The notes under the pieces were generated by a model. It was not told the origin of the DNA. It was given only the letters and a program-made list of their open reading frames with translations, and made no database searches. A stretch of DNA of 7,402 nucleotides from Gemmatimonadota bacterium (GTDB taxonomy: Bacteria > Gemmatimonadota > Gemmatimonadetes > Palauibacterales > Palauibacteraceae), in assembly GCA_029863105.1 (NCBI GenBank), contig JAOTWC010000069.1, positions 1 through 7,402 on the forward strand. The letters run 5' to 3'. Shown here piece by piece: positions 1 to 6,817 of the stretch. How positions within the stretch are numbered: position 1 is the first letter of the stretch; every line of letters begins with the position of its first letter. The position numbers and the translations under genes were made by a program.

Positions 1-1500
1 GAGGCCGAGTACTACTTCGGGCAGGCCGCGAGAGCAGATCCGGAGTTCGCCCTGGCTCGCTGGCGGCAGGCGGACACGCGCCGATGGTGGGCCGGCCCGG
101 CTCGGACGGACATCGACATCCGGCGTCTGTTTCTGGAGCACGGAGATCGACTGGGCACGCGTGACAGTCTGCTGCTGTCAGCTCTCATTGAACCGCCTGG
201 GCCAGAAGCATTCGCCCGGTTCGAAACCGTGCTGGGCTTGTTGCCCGGTGACGCTTATGCGAGGCTGCTGTATGGCGACGAGCTGCTCCATCGCGGGCCG
301 CTGTGGGGCGTGACGCTGGACAGCGCGGAAGCCGTGCTTGCAGCCGCGGCGCGGCTGAATCCGCGGTTCGCCACGGCGTGGGATCATCTCGCTCAGGTGC
401 GGATCCGCCTGGGCAGGCAAGCGGAGGCGGAAGCCGCGGTCGCGAGTCTCGAGGAAGTGATCAGTCCCCGGGCGGACCTTCGGCTCGAGATGATCTGGCG
501 CCAGGGCTGGCTCGAGCGCTTCGATCCTGATGGCGCCGACGCGAATCGACCCAACCTGGAGGGAGATGCGGGGTCTCTCGCGCTCGTGGCCCGCCAGGTT
601 CGCTACGGAGACCTGCCGCGCGCCCAGCTCGAGCTCGGCAAAGCCCTGGTCGCGCATCCAGCCATCCGGCGTGGGGATGCCGACTGGCATTCGGGCATGA
701 TCGCCGTGGGCTTGGCGCTCGCGTCCCTGGGCCGGCCGGCCGCTGCATCCGCCACGTTCCGAACCGTGGCCGACCAGACTTCGGCCGCTGCGCTGTTTGC
801 GGATCAGTGGGTCGTCGTTCCGGTCGCGTTGGGACTGGAAGGCTACTCGGGGCTTGCGGCCTCGGACGCCGCATCGCGGCTCGCGGACGTCGCCGGCGAC
901 TCTCTGACCACCGCACTGGATCGTGCTCGTGCGGCATGGTCTCTGGCCCTGCATGCGTCGGCGCGCGGTGCGGATGCGGCGGCACCGCAGGACTTCGACT
1001 ACTGGCAGTCGCTCGTCGACTCTCTCGCCGCGGTGGACTTTCGCATCGAGCCCCTGGCTCGCCACCTCGACGCCGTGGCGCTATCGGCAGAGCAGCGCTG
1101 GGGCGAAGCGATCGAAGCGAGCCGGGCGCTCGTCGCGTATGACTCCGTCGGCAACCTGGAGCGCCCGTTCGCGAGGGCTGCCGTCTATCTGCATCGCGGC
1201 CACTGGTTCGAGGCGGCCGGCCTGCCTGACAGCGCGATCGCCGCCTGGTCGTGGCACCTGAACACCGACCTGGAGTCCGTTGCTGAGCGGAAGGTGCAGG
1301 CCGGGGAGGTTGACGGCGCCTTCGGTTCGCACGCACGCCTGAGGATCGCTCGACTCGCCGACGCCTCCGGGGCCGAAAACCTCGCCCCGCGCGCCTGTGC
1401 GGAGGCTCGCGAAGTCGTTCGCCGCTGGGAAGAACCGGAGGCAAGTCTGACCGATGCGGTCGACGAAGCGCGGCGCATCGCCGACGCCTGTCAGCCATGA
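1..1500 (+). CDS. TPR-repeat protein, C-terminal part (5' end outside window)
   Basis: The frame is open from base 1 to the TGA at 1498-1500, so 499 residues are visible and the true start lies upstream; the GTG at 229 is internal. The product is an all-helical, Ala/Leu/Arg-rich solenoid. The clearest TPR-like helix pair is at visible residues 108-154 (an AEAVLAAAARLNPRF helix, then WDHLAQVRIRLGRQAEAEA). Weaker pairs lie near 232-259, 353-377 and 389-419, and a last one at 444-475. No membrane segment, kinase or DNA-binding motif is seen in this part. The opening (YYFGQAARADPEFALARW, then RDSLLLSALI) and the ending (a helix, VVRRWEEPEASL, then AR-rich) resemble the TPR halves of Gemmatimonadota/Acidobacteriota proteins that carry an N-terminal Ser/Thr kinase or winged-helix domain. 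This suggests, but cannot prove, a signalling protein. The stop overlaps the next start by four bases (ATGA), so the two products are probably made together. The specific function is unknown. Confidence 0.8.
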   Translation, partial: EAEYYFGQAARADPEFALARWRQADTRRWWAGPARTDIDIRRLFLEHGDRLGTRDSLLLSALIEPPGPEAFARFETVLGLLPGDAYARLLYGDELLHRGPLWGVTLDSAEAVLAAAARLNPRFATAWDHLAQVRIRLGRQAEAEAAVASLEEVISPRADLRLEMIWRQGWLERFDPDGADANRPNLEGDAGSLALVARQVRYGDLPRAQLELGKALVAHPAIRRGDADWHSGMIAVGLALASLGRPAAASATFRTVADQTSAAALFADQWVVVPVALGLEGYSGLAASDAASRLADVAGDSLTTALDRARAAWSLALHASARGADAAAPQDFDYWQSLVDSLAAVDFRIEPLARHLDAVALSAEQRWGEAIEASRALVAYDSVGNLERPFARAAVYLHRGHWFEAAGLPDSAIAAWSWHLNTDLESVAERKVQAGEVDGAFGSHARLRIARLADASGAENLAPRACAEAREVVRRWEEPEASLTDAVDEARRIADACQP

Positions 1501-3338
1501 TCCACCTGTCGATTCTGGGCTCGCCGGAAGTCACGGTCGACGGCGAACCGGCGCCCAAGGAACTCCTGTGGCGAAAGAATCTCGCGCTGCTCGTCTACCT
1601 CGCCCGCTCACCTCATGGCCGCCGATCCCGGGAGCACGTCGCGGCTGTGTTCTGGGGAGACAAGCCCGAGGTCGATGCGCGCCATTCGTTGAATGAGGCG
1701 CTGCGCGTGATCCGCAAACAGCTGCCTGACGGGGCGCTCACGGCCGATGGGGATCATGTGATTCTGGATCTGGCCACCGTCAGCTTCGACCTGGACGAAT
1801 TCGTTGCTCATCGAGCGGCGGGCGAGACGTCACAGGCTGCGGCGCTGCTTCGTGGTGAGTTGATGGCGGGCTTCGGCATTCCCGACTCGAACGAGTTCGA
1901 GGACTGGGTGTCGGCGGAGCGCCGAATCTGGCGACAGCACAGCACAGACGTCCTCGAGTCGATCGCTACGGCGGCGCTCGAGGCGGGAGATCTCGCTGCC
2001 GCCCGCGACATAGCCCGCAGGGCGGAGACACTCGATCCGGTGGCGGACACACCGATTCGAATCCTCATGCAATGCGATGCGCTGCGTGGCGATCCATCGG
2101 CGGCCCTGGCTGTCTACCAGGAATTTGCAGCGCGCCTGGACCGTGACCTCGGCCTCGACCCACCGGAGGGGTTGAAGACGCTTGCGGATCGGATTCGGGC
2201 GCAGCGCGAAGTCGCCGACGCCGAGATCCGATCGGAGGAAGCGGGACTCAGCCGACGGTTGCCGCTTACAGGCCGTGGCCAGGAGTTGAGACGCGGCGTC
2301 GAGGCGGTTCGTGCCTGCCGCCTGGAGTCCATCCCGACCCTGCTCGTGATCACCGGGGCCCTCGGCACGGGAAAGACGAGGCTTGCCGAGGAAATCGTCC
2401 TGCGGGCGGAACTGGAGGGCGTGCACGTGGCGCGCGTGCGCTGCGACGACGCAGATCGCGCTACGCGACACGGCGCCCTGTGCGCTCTGGTCGCGGATAC
2501 GAAACTGTTTGGCGAGGGGGCCCGATTCGAGGGACCCGACGATTTTGGAACGGCCGTGTACGAAGCGTCCGAGCGCAGGCCGATCCTGATCTGGGTGGAC
2601 AGCGCGGAGCACCTCGACACCGACTCTTACCTGGCCGTCGGACCTCTGTTGCGCCGGTTCGCCGATCATCGCGTGACGATCATGCTGTCCGCGACGGACG
2701 CACCGCCGCTGCCACAACTCGACGAACTCACCGGGAGTCTCGGAAGGGACATCGCGGGCGAGCTGATCGCGCTTCAGCCTCTGAACGCAGCGGACATTGC
2801 TTGGTTGGCCCGCAAGGCGCTTCCCGAGTGGGAAGACGACGCGATCGATCGACTGGCGCGCCGCCTGTTCATTGATACGGCAGGTCTTCCGCTTCTCGCC
2901 GTCGATCTTTTGCACGCGCTTCGCCTGGGCCTCGACCTTTCGGGCGACGAGGTGGGCCCGTGGCCTGAGCCGACGCGTACTTTGGACCAGACGTTTCCGG
3001 GCGACATCCCGGCCGCGCTCACCGCGGCGATTCGTGCGGGATTCCGTCGCCTGAGCCCTGAAGCGCAGGAAGTCCTGAAGGTCGCGTCCCTGTTCGACGC
3101 CCGCGTGACGCCGGCCCTTCTCGAACAGACGATGGACCTGGATCCTGTCCGGCTGCTGGAGGCGCTCGACGAACTGGAATGGCGGCGCTGGCTCACCGCT
3201 GAACCAAGAGGGTACGGATTCGTGGCCCGGCTGCACCGCGAAGTGATCGAGAACGACATGATGACGAAGGGACAACGCCAGCGGCTCAGGGAGCGCCTGG
3301 CGAATTCATCTGCGGACAGAGACGGAGGCTCAGCATGA
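1497..3338 (+). CDS. SARP/BTAD-type transcriptional regulator with STAND-like ATPase domain
   Basis: A 613-residue cytoplasmic regulator. Residues 1-95 form an OmpR-like winged helix of the SARP type: an opening IHLSILGSPEVTVDG, the K27/LLVYLA helix, the SREHVAAVFWGD segment, then ARHSLNEALRVIRKQL as likely recognition helix. Residues 97-235 are a bacterial transcriptional activation (BTAD) domain ending in LDRDLGLDPPEGLKTLADRIR-type sequence. The ATPase follows: Walker A GALGTGKT at 287-294 (K293, T294), Walker B ILIWVD at 363-368 (D368, then E371), and a STAND-style GLP motif at 463-465. Residues 504-586 look like the winged-helix region after such ATPases (LSPEAQEVLKVASLF, then LLEALDELEWRRWL). 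Known relatives (AfsR, MalT-like) usually continue into TPRs; this one stops at 613, and TPRs are instead encoded by the coupled upstream gene. No Shine-Dalgarno is evident before ATG 1497, so translation probably depends on the ATGA overlap. Direct targets cannot be read from sequence. Confidence 0.9.
   Translation: MIHLSILGSPEVTVDGEPAPKELLWRKNLALLVYLARSPHGRRSREHVAAVFWGDKPEVDARHSLNEALRVIRKQLPDGALTADGDHVILDLATVSFDLDEFVAHRAAGETSQAAALLRGELMAGFGIPDSNEFEDWVSAERRIWRQHSTDVLESIATAALEAGDLAAARDIARRAETLDPVADTPIRILMQCDALRGDPSAALAVYQEFAARLDRDLGLDPPEGLKTLADRIRAQREVADAEIRSEEAGLSRRLPLTGRGQELRRGVEAVRACRLESIPTLLVITGALGTGKTRLAEEIVLRAELEGVHVARVRCDDADRATRHGALCALVADTKLFGEGARFEGPDDFGTAVYEASERRPILIWVDSAEHLDTDSYLAVGPLLRRFADHRVTIMLSATDAPPLPQLDELTGSLGRDIAGELIALQPLNAADIAWLARKALPEWEDDAIDRLARRLFIDTAGLPLLAVDLLHALRLGLDLSGDEVGPWPEPTRTLDQTFPGDIPAALTAAIRAGFRRLSPEAQEVLKVASLFDARVTPALLEQTMDLDPVRLLEALDELEWRRWLTAEPRGYGFVARLHREVIENDMMTKGQRQRLRERLANSSADRDGGSA
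3324..3328 (+). promoter_or_regulatory. Ribosome binding site of the haem-binding protein gene
   Basis: GGAGG lies six bases before the ATG at 3335, inside the last codons of the regulator gene. It supports this start and shows that the gene can initiate on its own as well as through the ATGA overlap with the regulator's stop codon. Confidence 0.75.
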
Positions 3339-3826
3339 AATTGAACCGGGTGAACATCCGGCGAGTTGTGAAGGGTGTGCTCATCGGGTTGGCCGTGGCA
3401 TTCGTGCTCGCCCAGTTCGTTCCCGTCGATCGCACGAATCCGCCCGTCGAGACGCGTGTGGACGCGCCGGCTGAGGTGGTAGCCGTACTCGAACGGGCGT
3501 GCTACGACTGTCATTCCAACGAGACCGTGTGGCCCGCCTACAGCCGGATCGCACCGATTTCATGGTTGGTTGCGTACGATGTGAACGAGGGCCGGGAGGC
3601 GGTCAACTACTCCACGTGGAATCGCTACACAGCCGAGGAACGAGCCGAGCTGCGCGAGGAAACGTGGGAAGAGCTCGCGGAGGGCGAGATGCCCCTCAAG
3701 CTGTATCCGCTGCTGCACACCGATGCGCGTCTGTCTCAGGCGGATAAGGACGTCGTGCGGGCCTGGGCCGGAGACGGCGAGCGTTCGGGTGCCGAGAGGC
3801 ATGAGGAGGACGACGACGATCGTTAG
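3335..3826 (+). CDS. Membrane-anchored haem-binding domain protein (Haem_bd type, one CxxCH)
   Basis: A 163-residue protein with a positively charged N-terminus and one hydrophobic segment at about 12-29 (VVKGVLIGLAVAFVLAQFV). This acts as an uncleaved anchor or signal sequence and places the rest on the outer face of the cytoplasmic membrane. The c-type haem attachment motif is CYDCH (C56, C59, H60). The surrounding pattern is typical of the Haem_bd family: SNETVWP directly after, APISWL at 73-78, DVNEGRE at 82-88, NYSTW at 91-95, GEMP at 117-120 and LHTDARLS at 127-134. M119 is a candidate distal iron ligand by analogy with other short cytochromes, not shown here. The family function is poorly defined; electron transfer or haem-based sensing is possible. 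The C-terminus is unusually acidic (HEEDDDDR). The start overlaps the regulator's stop by ATGA and has a good ribosome site. fadE follows 50 bases downstream. Confidence 0.88.
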   Translation: MKLNRVNIRRVVKGVLIGLAVAFVLAQFVPVDRTNPPVETRVDAPAEVVAVLERACYDCHSNETVWPAYSRIAPISWLVAYDVNEGREAVNYSTWNRYTAEERAELREETWEELAEGEMPLKLYPLLHTDARLSQADKDVVRAWAGDGERSGAERHEEDDDDR

Positions 3827-3865
3827 CCCCGGCGGTGTGCTTCGCCATGTGTGTGGATCCTGATC

Positions 3866-3870
3866 CGGAG
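3866..3870 (+). promoter_or_regulatory. Ribosome binding site of fadE
   Basis: CGGAG sits six bases before the ATG at 3877 and fixes the fadE start. The 50-base gap from the previous stop (3827-3876) has no convincing -35/-10 pair and no terminator, so fadE is probably read through from the upstream genes. Confidence 0.65.
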
Positions 3871-3876
3871 ACATAG

Positions 3877-6294
3877 ATGAGTCTGTTCGCGGTTGTCGTG
3901 CTGGCCGGCCTGGCACTGGCGTTGTCGTTCCACGGGCGCGTGTACTGGGCCTGGGTGGCCCCGGCAGGATTCCTGCTGGCCTGGTGGCTCTACACGGGCT
4001 CACGATCGACCTGGCAGCTCGGCGCGGCCGGACTGGTGGTGGCAGGTGCCGTCGTGTTCGGTTTCCCGGCCGTGCGGCGGCGGCTCGCCACGCCGATGAT
4101 CATGCGTCAGATCGCCCGCATCCTCCCCCGCATCGGCGAGACGGAACGGATCGCGCTGGCGGCCGGAACCGTGTGGTTCGACGGCGACCTGTTCTCCGGC
4201 GATCCGGATTGGGACAAGCTCCTCGCCTTCACCCCCCGGCCGCTCTCCCCCGAGGAGCGGGCCTTCCTCGATGGACCCGTGGAAGAACTCTGCGGCATGG
4301 TGAACGAATGGGACGTCGTCCAGGGCGGCGATCTGCCTCCCGGCGCGTGGGAGTTCATCAAGAGCCGCGGGTTTTTCGGCATGATCATCCCGCGGGAGTA
4401 CGGCGGGCTGGAGTTCTCCGCGGCGGCGCATTCCGCCGTCGTCACCAAACTTGCGAGCCGCAGCGTCACGGCCGCCGTCACGGTGATGGTCCCGAACTCT
4501 CTCGGCCCCGCCGAGTTGCTGCTCCACTACGGAACCGAGGAACAGAAGAAGCAATACCTGCCGAAGCTCGCCAGCGGCGAGGAGATCCCGTGCTTCGCGC
4601 TCACCGGACCCGAGGCCGGCAGCGACGCGGCCGCCACTCAGTCGGTCGGCATCGTTCAGCGCGGGATGTACGAGGGAGAAGAAGTCCTCGGGATGCGCCT
4701 GACCTGGCGCAAGCGCTACATCACGCTGGGGCCCGTGGCGACGGTCATCGGCCTTGCATTTCGGCTCCGTGATCCGGACGGGCTGCTCGGCGGCGAGGAG
4801 GATCTCGGGATCACGTGCGCTCTGATTCCGGCAAACCTGCCCGGGATCGAGATCGGCCAGCGCCACGACCCGATGGGCGTGCCGTTCCACAACGGTCCGA
4901 ATTGCGGCACCGACGTATTCGTGCCCCTCGAGTTCATCATCGGCGGCCGCGAGCGGGCGGGGCAGGGCTGGCTGATGCTGATGGAGAGCCTGTCCGCGGG
5001 CCGTTCGATTTCGCTGCCATCACTCGCCGTGGCGTCTGCGGAGCTGGCGACCCGCGTGGTCGGTGCGTATGCCACGGTCCGCGAGCAGTTCGACACGCCG
5101 ATCGGCCGGTTCGAGGGCATCGAGGAGCCACTCGCCCGGATCGGTGGCCTCAACTACGTGATGAACGCCGCCCGCGTGCTGACCGCCGGCGCGGTGGACG
5201 CGGGTGAGAAGCCGGCCGTGTTGTCGGCGATCGTGAAGGCGTACCTGACCGAGTCCATGCGCACGGTCGTGAACAACGCGATGGACATCCGGGCGGGCGC
5301 CGCGATCTGTCGCGGACCCCGGAATATCCTCGCGAACGCCTACCAGGCCGTACCGATCGGCATCACGGTCGAAGGCGCGAACATCCTCACACGCTCGATG
5401 ATCATCTACGGCCAGGGTGCGATCCGCAGCCATCCGTATGCCCAGGACGAGATCGAGGCCGTGGCTGCGGGTGACCTCGCCCGGTTCGACCGGGCGTTCT
5501 TCGGGCACATGGGCCACATCGTGTCGAACACGGTCCGGGCGTTCCTGCTCGGGCTGACCGGGGGCCTGGTGGCGCGCAGTCCCGGCAGCCACCGGACGAG
5601 GCGCTACTTCGGGCAGCTCACGCGCATGAGCGCCGCGTTCGCGCTGATTTCGGACGTGGCGATGGCGACACTCGGCGGCGCGCTGAAGCGCAGAGAGAAG
5701 ATCAGCGGACGCCTGGCCGACGCCCTGGCGTGGATGTACTTCGGGTCGGCTGCGCTGAAGCGTTTCCACGACGAAGGCGAGCCCGAGTGCGACCAGGCGT
5801 TCGTGGACTGGGGCTGCACGCACGCGCTGTTCGAGATCCAGACGGCGCTCGCCGGCGTGCTCGACAACCTGCCGAATCGGGCCGCGGCCTGGGCGCTGCG
5901 CCCCATCGTGTTTCCGCTCGGCCGTCGCCTTCGGCCGCCCAACGACAGGCTCGGATCCGCGGTGGCCCGTGCGCTGCTCGAGGACCGCGACATGTGCCGG
6001 TCGCTGACGCGCGACATGTACGTGCCGCCGCGCGATGAACCGGGGCTGGGTCGGCTCGACGCCGCGCTGGATCAGGCTCTCGCGGCGCTCGCCGTCGAGC
6101 GGAAGATCCGCGATGCGATTCGCGCGGGGAAGCTGGACAAGGCACCGGGCGACATCCTGCTGGACCAGGCCGTGGAGGCGGGGGTGATCGACCCCGCGGA
6201 ACGTCAGACGGTGATCGATGCCGACGTCATCCGCGACGAGGTCATCCAGGTGGACGCGTTCGAGCCGGAGGTGTTCGAGGAGCTGCGCGGCTGA
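3877..6294 (+). CDS. fadE: Acyl-CoA dehydrogenase FadE, membrane-anchored
   Basis: Catalyses the first, FAD-dependent step of fatty acid beta-oxidation, acyl-CoA to trans-2-enoyl-CoA, passing electrons towards the respiratory chain. The 805 residues match the roughly 814 of E. coli FadE and the two can be aligned by eye almost throughout. Hydrophobic segments at about 2-18, 22-39 and 46-63 form the N-terminal membrane anchor. The acyl-CoA dehydrogenase core follows: LDGPVEELC near 131, REYGGLEFSA at 173-182, NSLGP at 207-211, the flavin motif CFALTGPEAGSD at 239-250, VPFHNGP at 335-341, REQF at 402-405, and VEGANILTRSM containing E499, which occupies the place of the catalytic base in acyl-CoA dehydrogenases. 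From about 515 to the end is the FadE-specific C-terminal domain (DUF1974/ACDH_C), with SDVAMATLGGALKRREKISGR-like sequence and FPNRA/VFPLGRR analogues. No key residue looks missing. It is probably co-transcribed with the regulator and haem protein upstream, and faces a convergent gene downstream. Confidence 0.96.
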   Translation: MSLFAVVVLAGLALALSFHGRVYWAWVAPAGFLLAWWLYTGSRSTWQLGAAGLVVAGAVVFGFPAVRRRLATPMIMRQIARILPRIGETERIALAAGTVWFDGDLFSGDPDWDKLLAFTPRPLSPEERAFLDGPVEELCGMVNEWDVVQGGDLPPGAWEFIKSRGFFGMIIPREYGGLEFSAAAHSAVVTKLASRSVTAAVTVMVPNSLGPAELLLHYGTEEQKKQYLPKLASGEEIPCFALTGPEAGSDAAATQSVGIVQRGMYEGEEVLGMRLTWRKRYITLGPVATVIGLAFRLRDPDGLLGGEEDLGITCALIPANLPGIEIGQRHDPMGVPFHNGPNCGTDVFVPLEFIIGGRERAGQGWLMLMESLSAGRSISLPSLAVASAELATRVVGAYATVREQFDTPIGRFEGIEEPLARIGGLNYVMNAARVLTAGAVDAGEKPAVLSAIVKAYLTESMRTVVNNAMDIRAGAAICRGPRNILANAYQAVPIGITVEGANILTRSMIIYGQGAIRSHPYAQDEIEAVAAGDLARFDRAFFGHMGHIVSNTVRAFLLGLTGGLVARSPGSHRTRRYFGQLTRMSAAFALISDVAMATLGGALKRREKISGRLADALAWMYFGSAALKRFHDEGEPECDQAFVDWGCTHALFEIQTALAGVLDNLPNRAAAWALRPIVFPLGRRLRPPNDRLGSAVARALLEDRDMCRSLTRDMYVPPRDEPGLGRLDAALDQALAALAVERKIRDAIRAGKLDKAPGDILLDQAVEAGVIDPAERQTVIDADVIRDEVIQVDAFEPEVFEELRG

Positions 6295-6310
6295 GGCGTG
6301 TCGGGACCCG

Positions 6311-6331
6311 GCCGCAGGGCCGGCCTGCGGC
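6311..6331. terminator. GC-rich hairpin between convergent genes, candidate bidirectional terminator
   Basis: GCCGCAGG (6311-6318) and CCTGCGGC (6324-6331) are perfect inverted repeats separated by GCCGG, giving an 8-bp stem with a 5-base loop. It starts 17 bases after the fadE stop and its right arm ends on the last base of the lipoprotein gene's TAG (6333-6331). The position between converging genes suits a two-way terminator. Neither side has a clear T-run after the stem, so it may instead be an mRNA 3' end stabiliser or a weak, factor-assisted terminator. Confidence 0.5.
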
Positions 6332-6804
6332 TACCTGTCGGGTGCCGCGCCCGGATTGACCGGTCGCCGCACGACGGCCGGGAATACGTGGTACCCGTCG
6401 TGGCGGCGTCCGTAGGGGATGCGCGTTTCGCTGCCGGGCTCCGCGCCGGGCAGCGTGAGCACCACGTAGCCTTCGGCGGGGAGATTCTGCGAATACTCGT
6501 AGCCGTCCAGGACGCTCAGGAACGATGCGGCGGAGTCGGGCGGCTCGAACGTGACCGCCGGGTCGACCGTCCGCGCCAGCAAGTGGCTCGCCTGCCCGGC
6601 GAGCCGTACGGTCCACTCGTCCGCGCCGTCGAGGTGAAACAGTGCCTGAATCCGCCGGGCCCGCTCATCCGCATCACCGCCGGCGAACGCCTGTTCCACT
6701 CGGGCTGCGAACGCCTCGCGTGGTTCTCCGGGCGGCCCGGTTTCGCTACATCCCGCGACCAGCGCGAGTCCGATAACCAGGGCAGACAGTTTCTGGTTCA
6801 GCAT
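6331..6804 (-). CDS. Small predicted lipoprotein, function unknown
   Basis: A 157-residue protein starting at ATG (6804-6802) and ending at TAG. The N-terminus is a lipoprotein signal: K5, a hydrophobic stretch 6-16, then the lipobox VAGC with the lipidated cysteine at C19. Residue 20 is Ser, not Asp, which by the E. coli rule favours outer-membrane sorting, though that rule may not hold in this phylum. The mature part opens with a charged helical stretch (about 28-57, PREAFAARVEQAF and DERARRIQALF). It then becomes mixed, with a Tyr-rich segment GYEYSQNLPAEGYVVLTLPG at 101-120 and a basic region YGRRHDGYHVFPAVVRRP at 131-148. I do not recognise the family. The lipobox and the ribosome site favour this reading over the 173-residue open frame on the opposite strand. 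It follows the exported protein gene by 11 bases and is probably co-transcribed with it. Confidence 0.75.
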   Translation of the reverse strand: MLNQKLSALVIGLALVAGCSETGPPGEPREAFAARVEQAFAGGDADERARRIQALFHLDGADEWTVRLAGQASHLLARTVDPAVTFEPPDSAASFLSVLDGYEYSQNLPAEGYVVLTLPGAEPGSETRIPYGRRHDGYHVFPAVVRRPVNPGAAPDR

Positions 6805-6811
6805 CGTCGAG

Positions 6812-6817
6812 CCACCT
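6812..6817 (-). promoter_or_regulatory. Ribosome binding site of the lipoprotein gene, overlapping the upstream stop codon
   Basis: On the minus strand AGGTGG lies seven bases before the ATG of the lipoprotein gene. Its first two bases are the last two of the upstream gene's TAG (6818-6816), so ribosomes ending there terminate on the next gene's initiation site. This supports co-translation of the pair. Confidence 0.6.

Noticed and set aside
229..231. GTG at 229 as start of the first gene
   Set aside because: The frame is open back to base 1, the upstream residues continue the helical TPR-like pattern, and there is no ribosome site before this GTG.
461..1558. Long minus-strand open frame (365 residues) opposite the TPR gene
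   Set aside because: The translation is dominated by Arg, Pro and Ser with no fold-like pattern, as expected from the antisense of GC-rich coding DNA. The + strand frame has clear TPR periodicity.
1830..3275. Minus-strand open frame of 481 residues opposite the SARP regulator
   Set aside because: The + strand frame carries winged-helix, BTAD and Walker motifs. The antisense product has no recognisable motif and is Arg/Gln-rich.
3855..3866. Small inverted repeat GGATCCTGATCC just before fadE
   Set aside because: The stem is only four base pairs with a four-base loop and has no T-run. It is too weak to call a terminator or operator.
4000..4890. Minus-strand open frame of 296 residues opposite fadE
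   Set aside because: It lies entirely within a well-conserved FadE coding region, and its composition (Arg, Asp, His, Gly-rich) is that of a codon shadow.
6430..6454. Inverted repeat CTGCC...GGCAG inside the lipoprotein gene
   Set aside because: It is a five-base-pair stem within coding sequence, expected by chance in GC-rich DNA.
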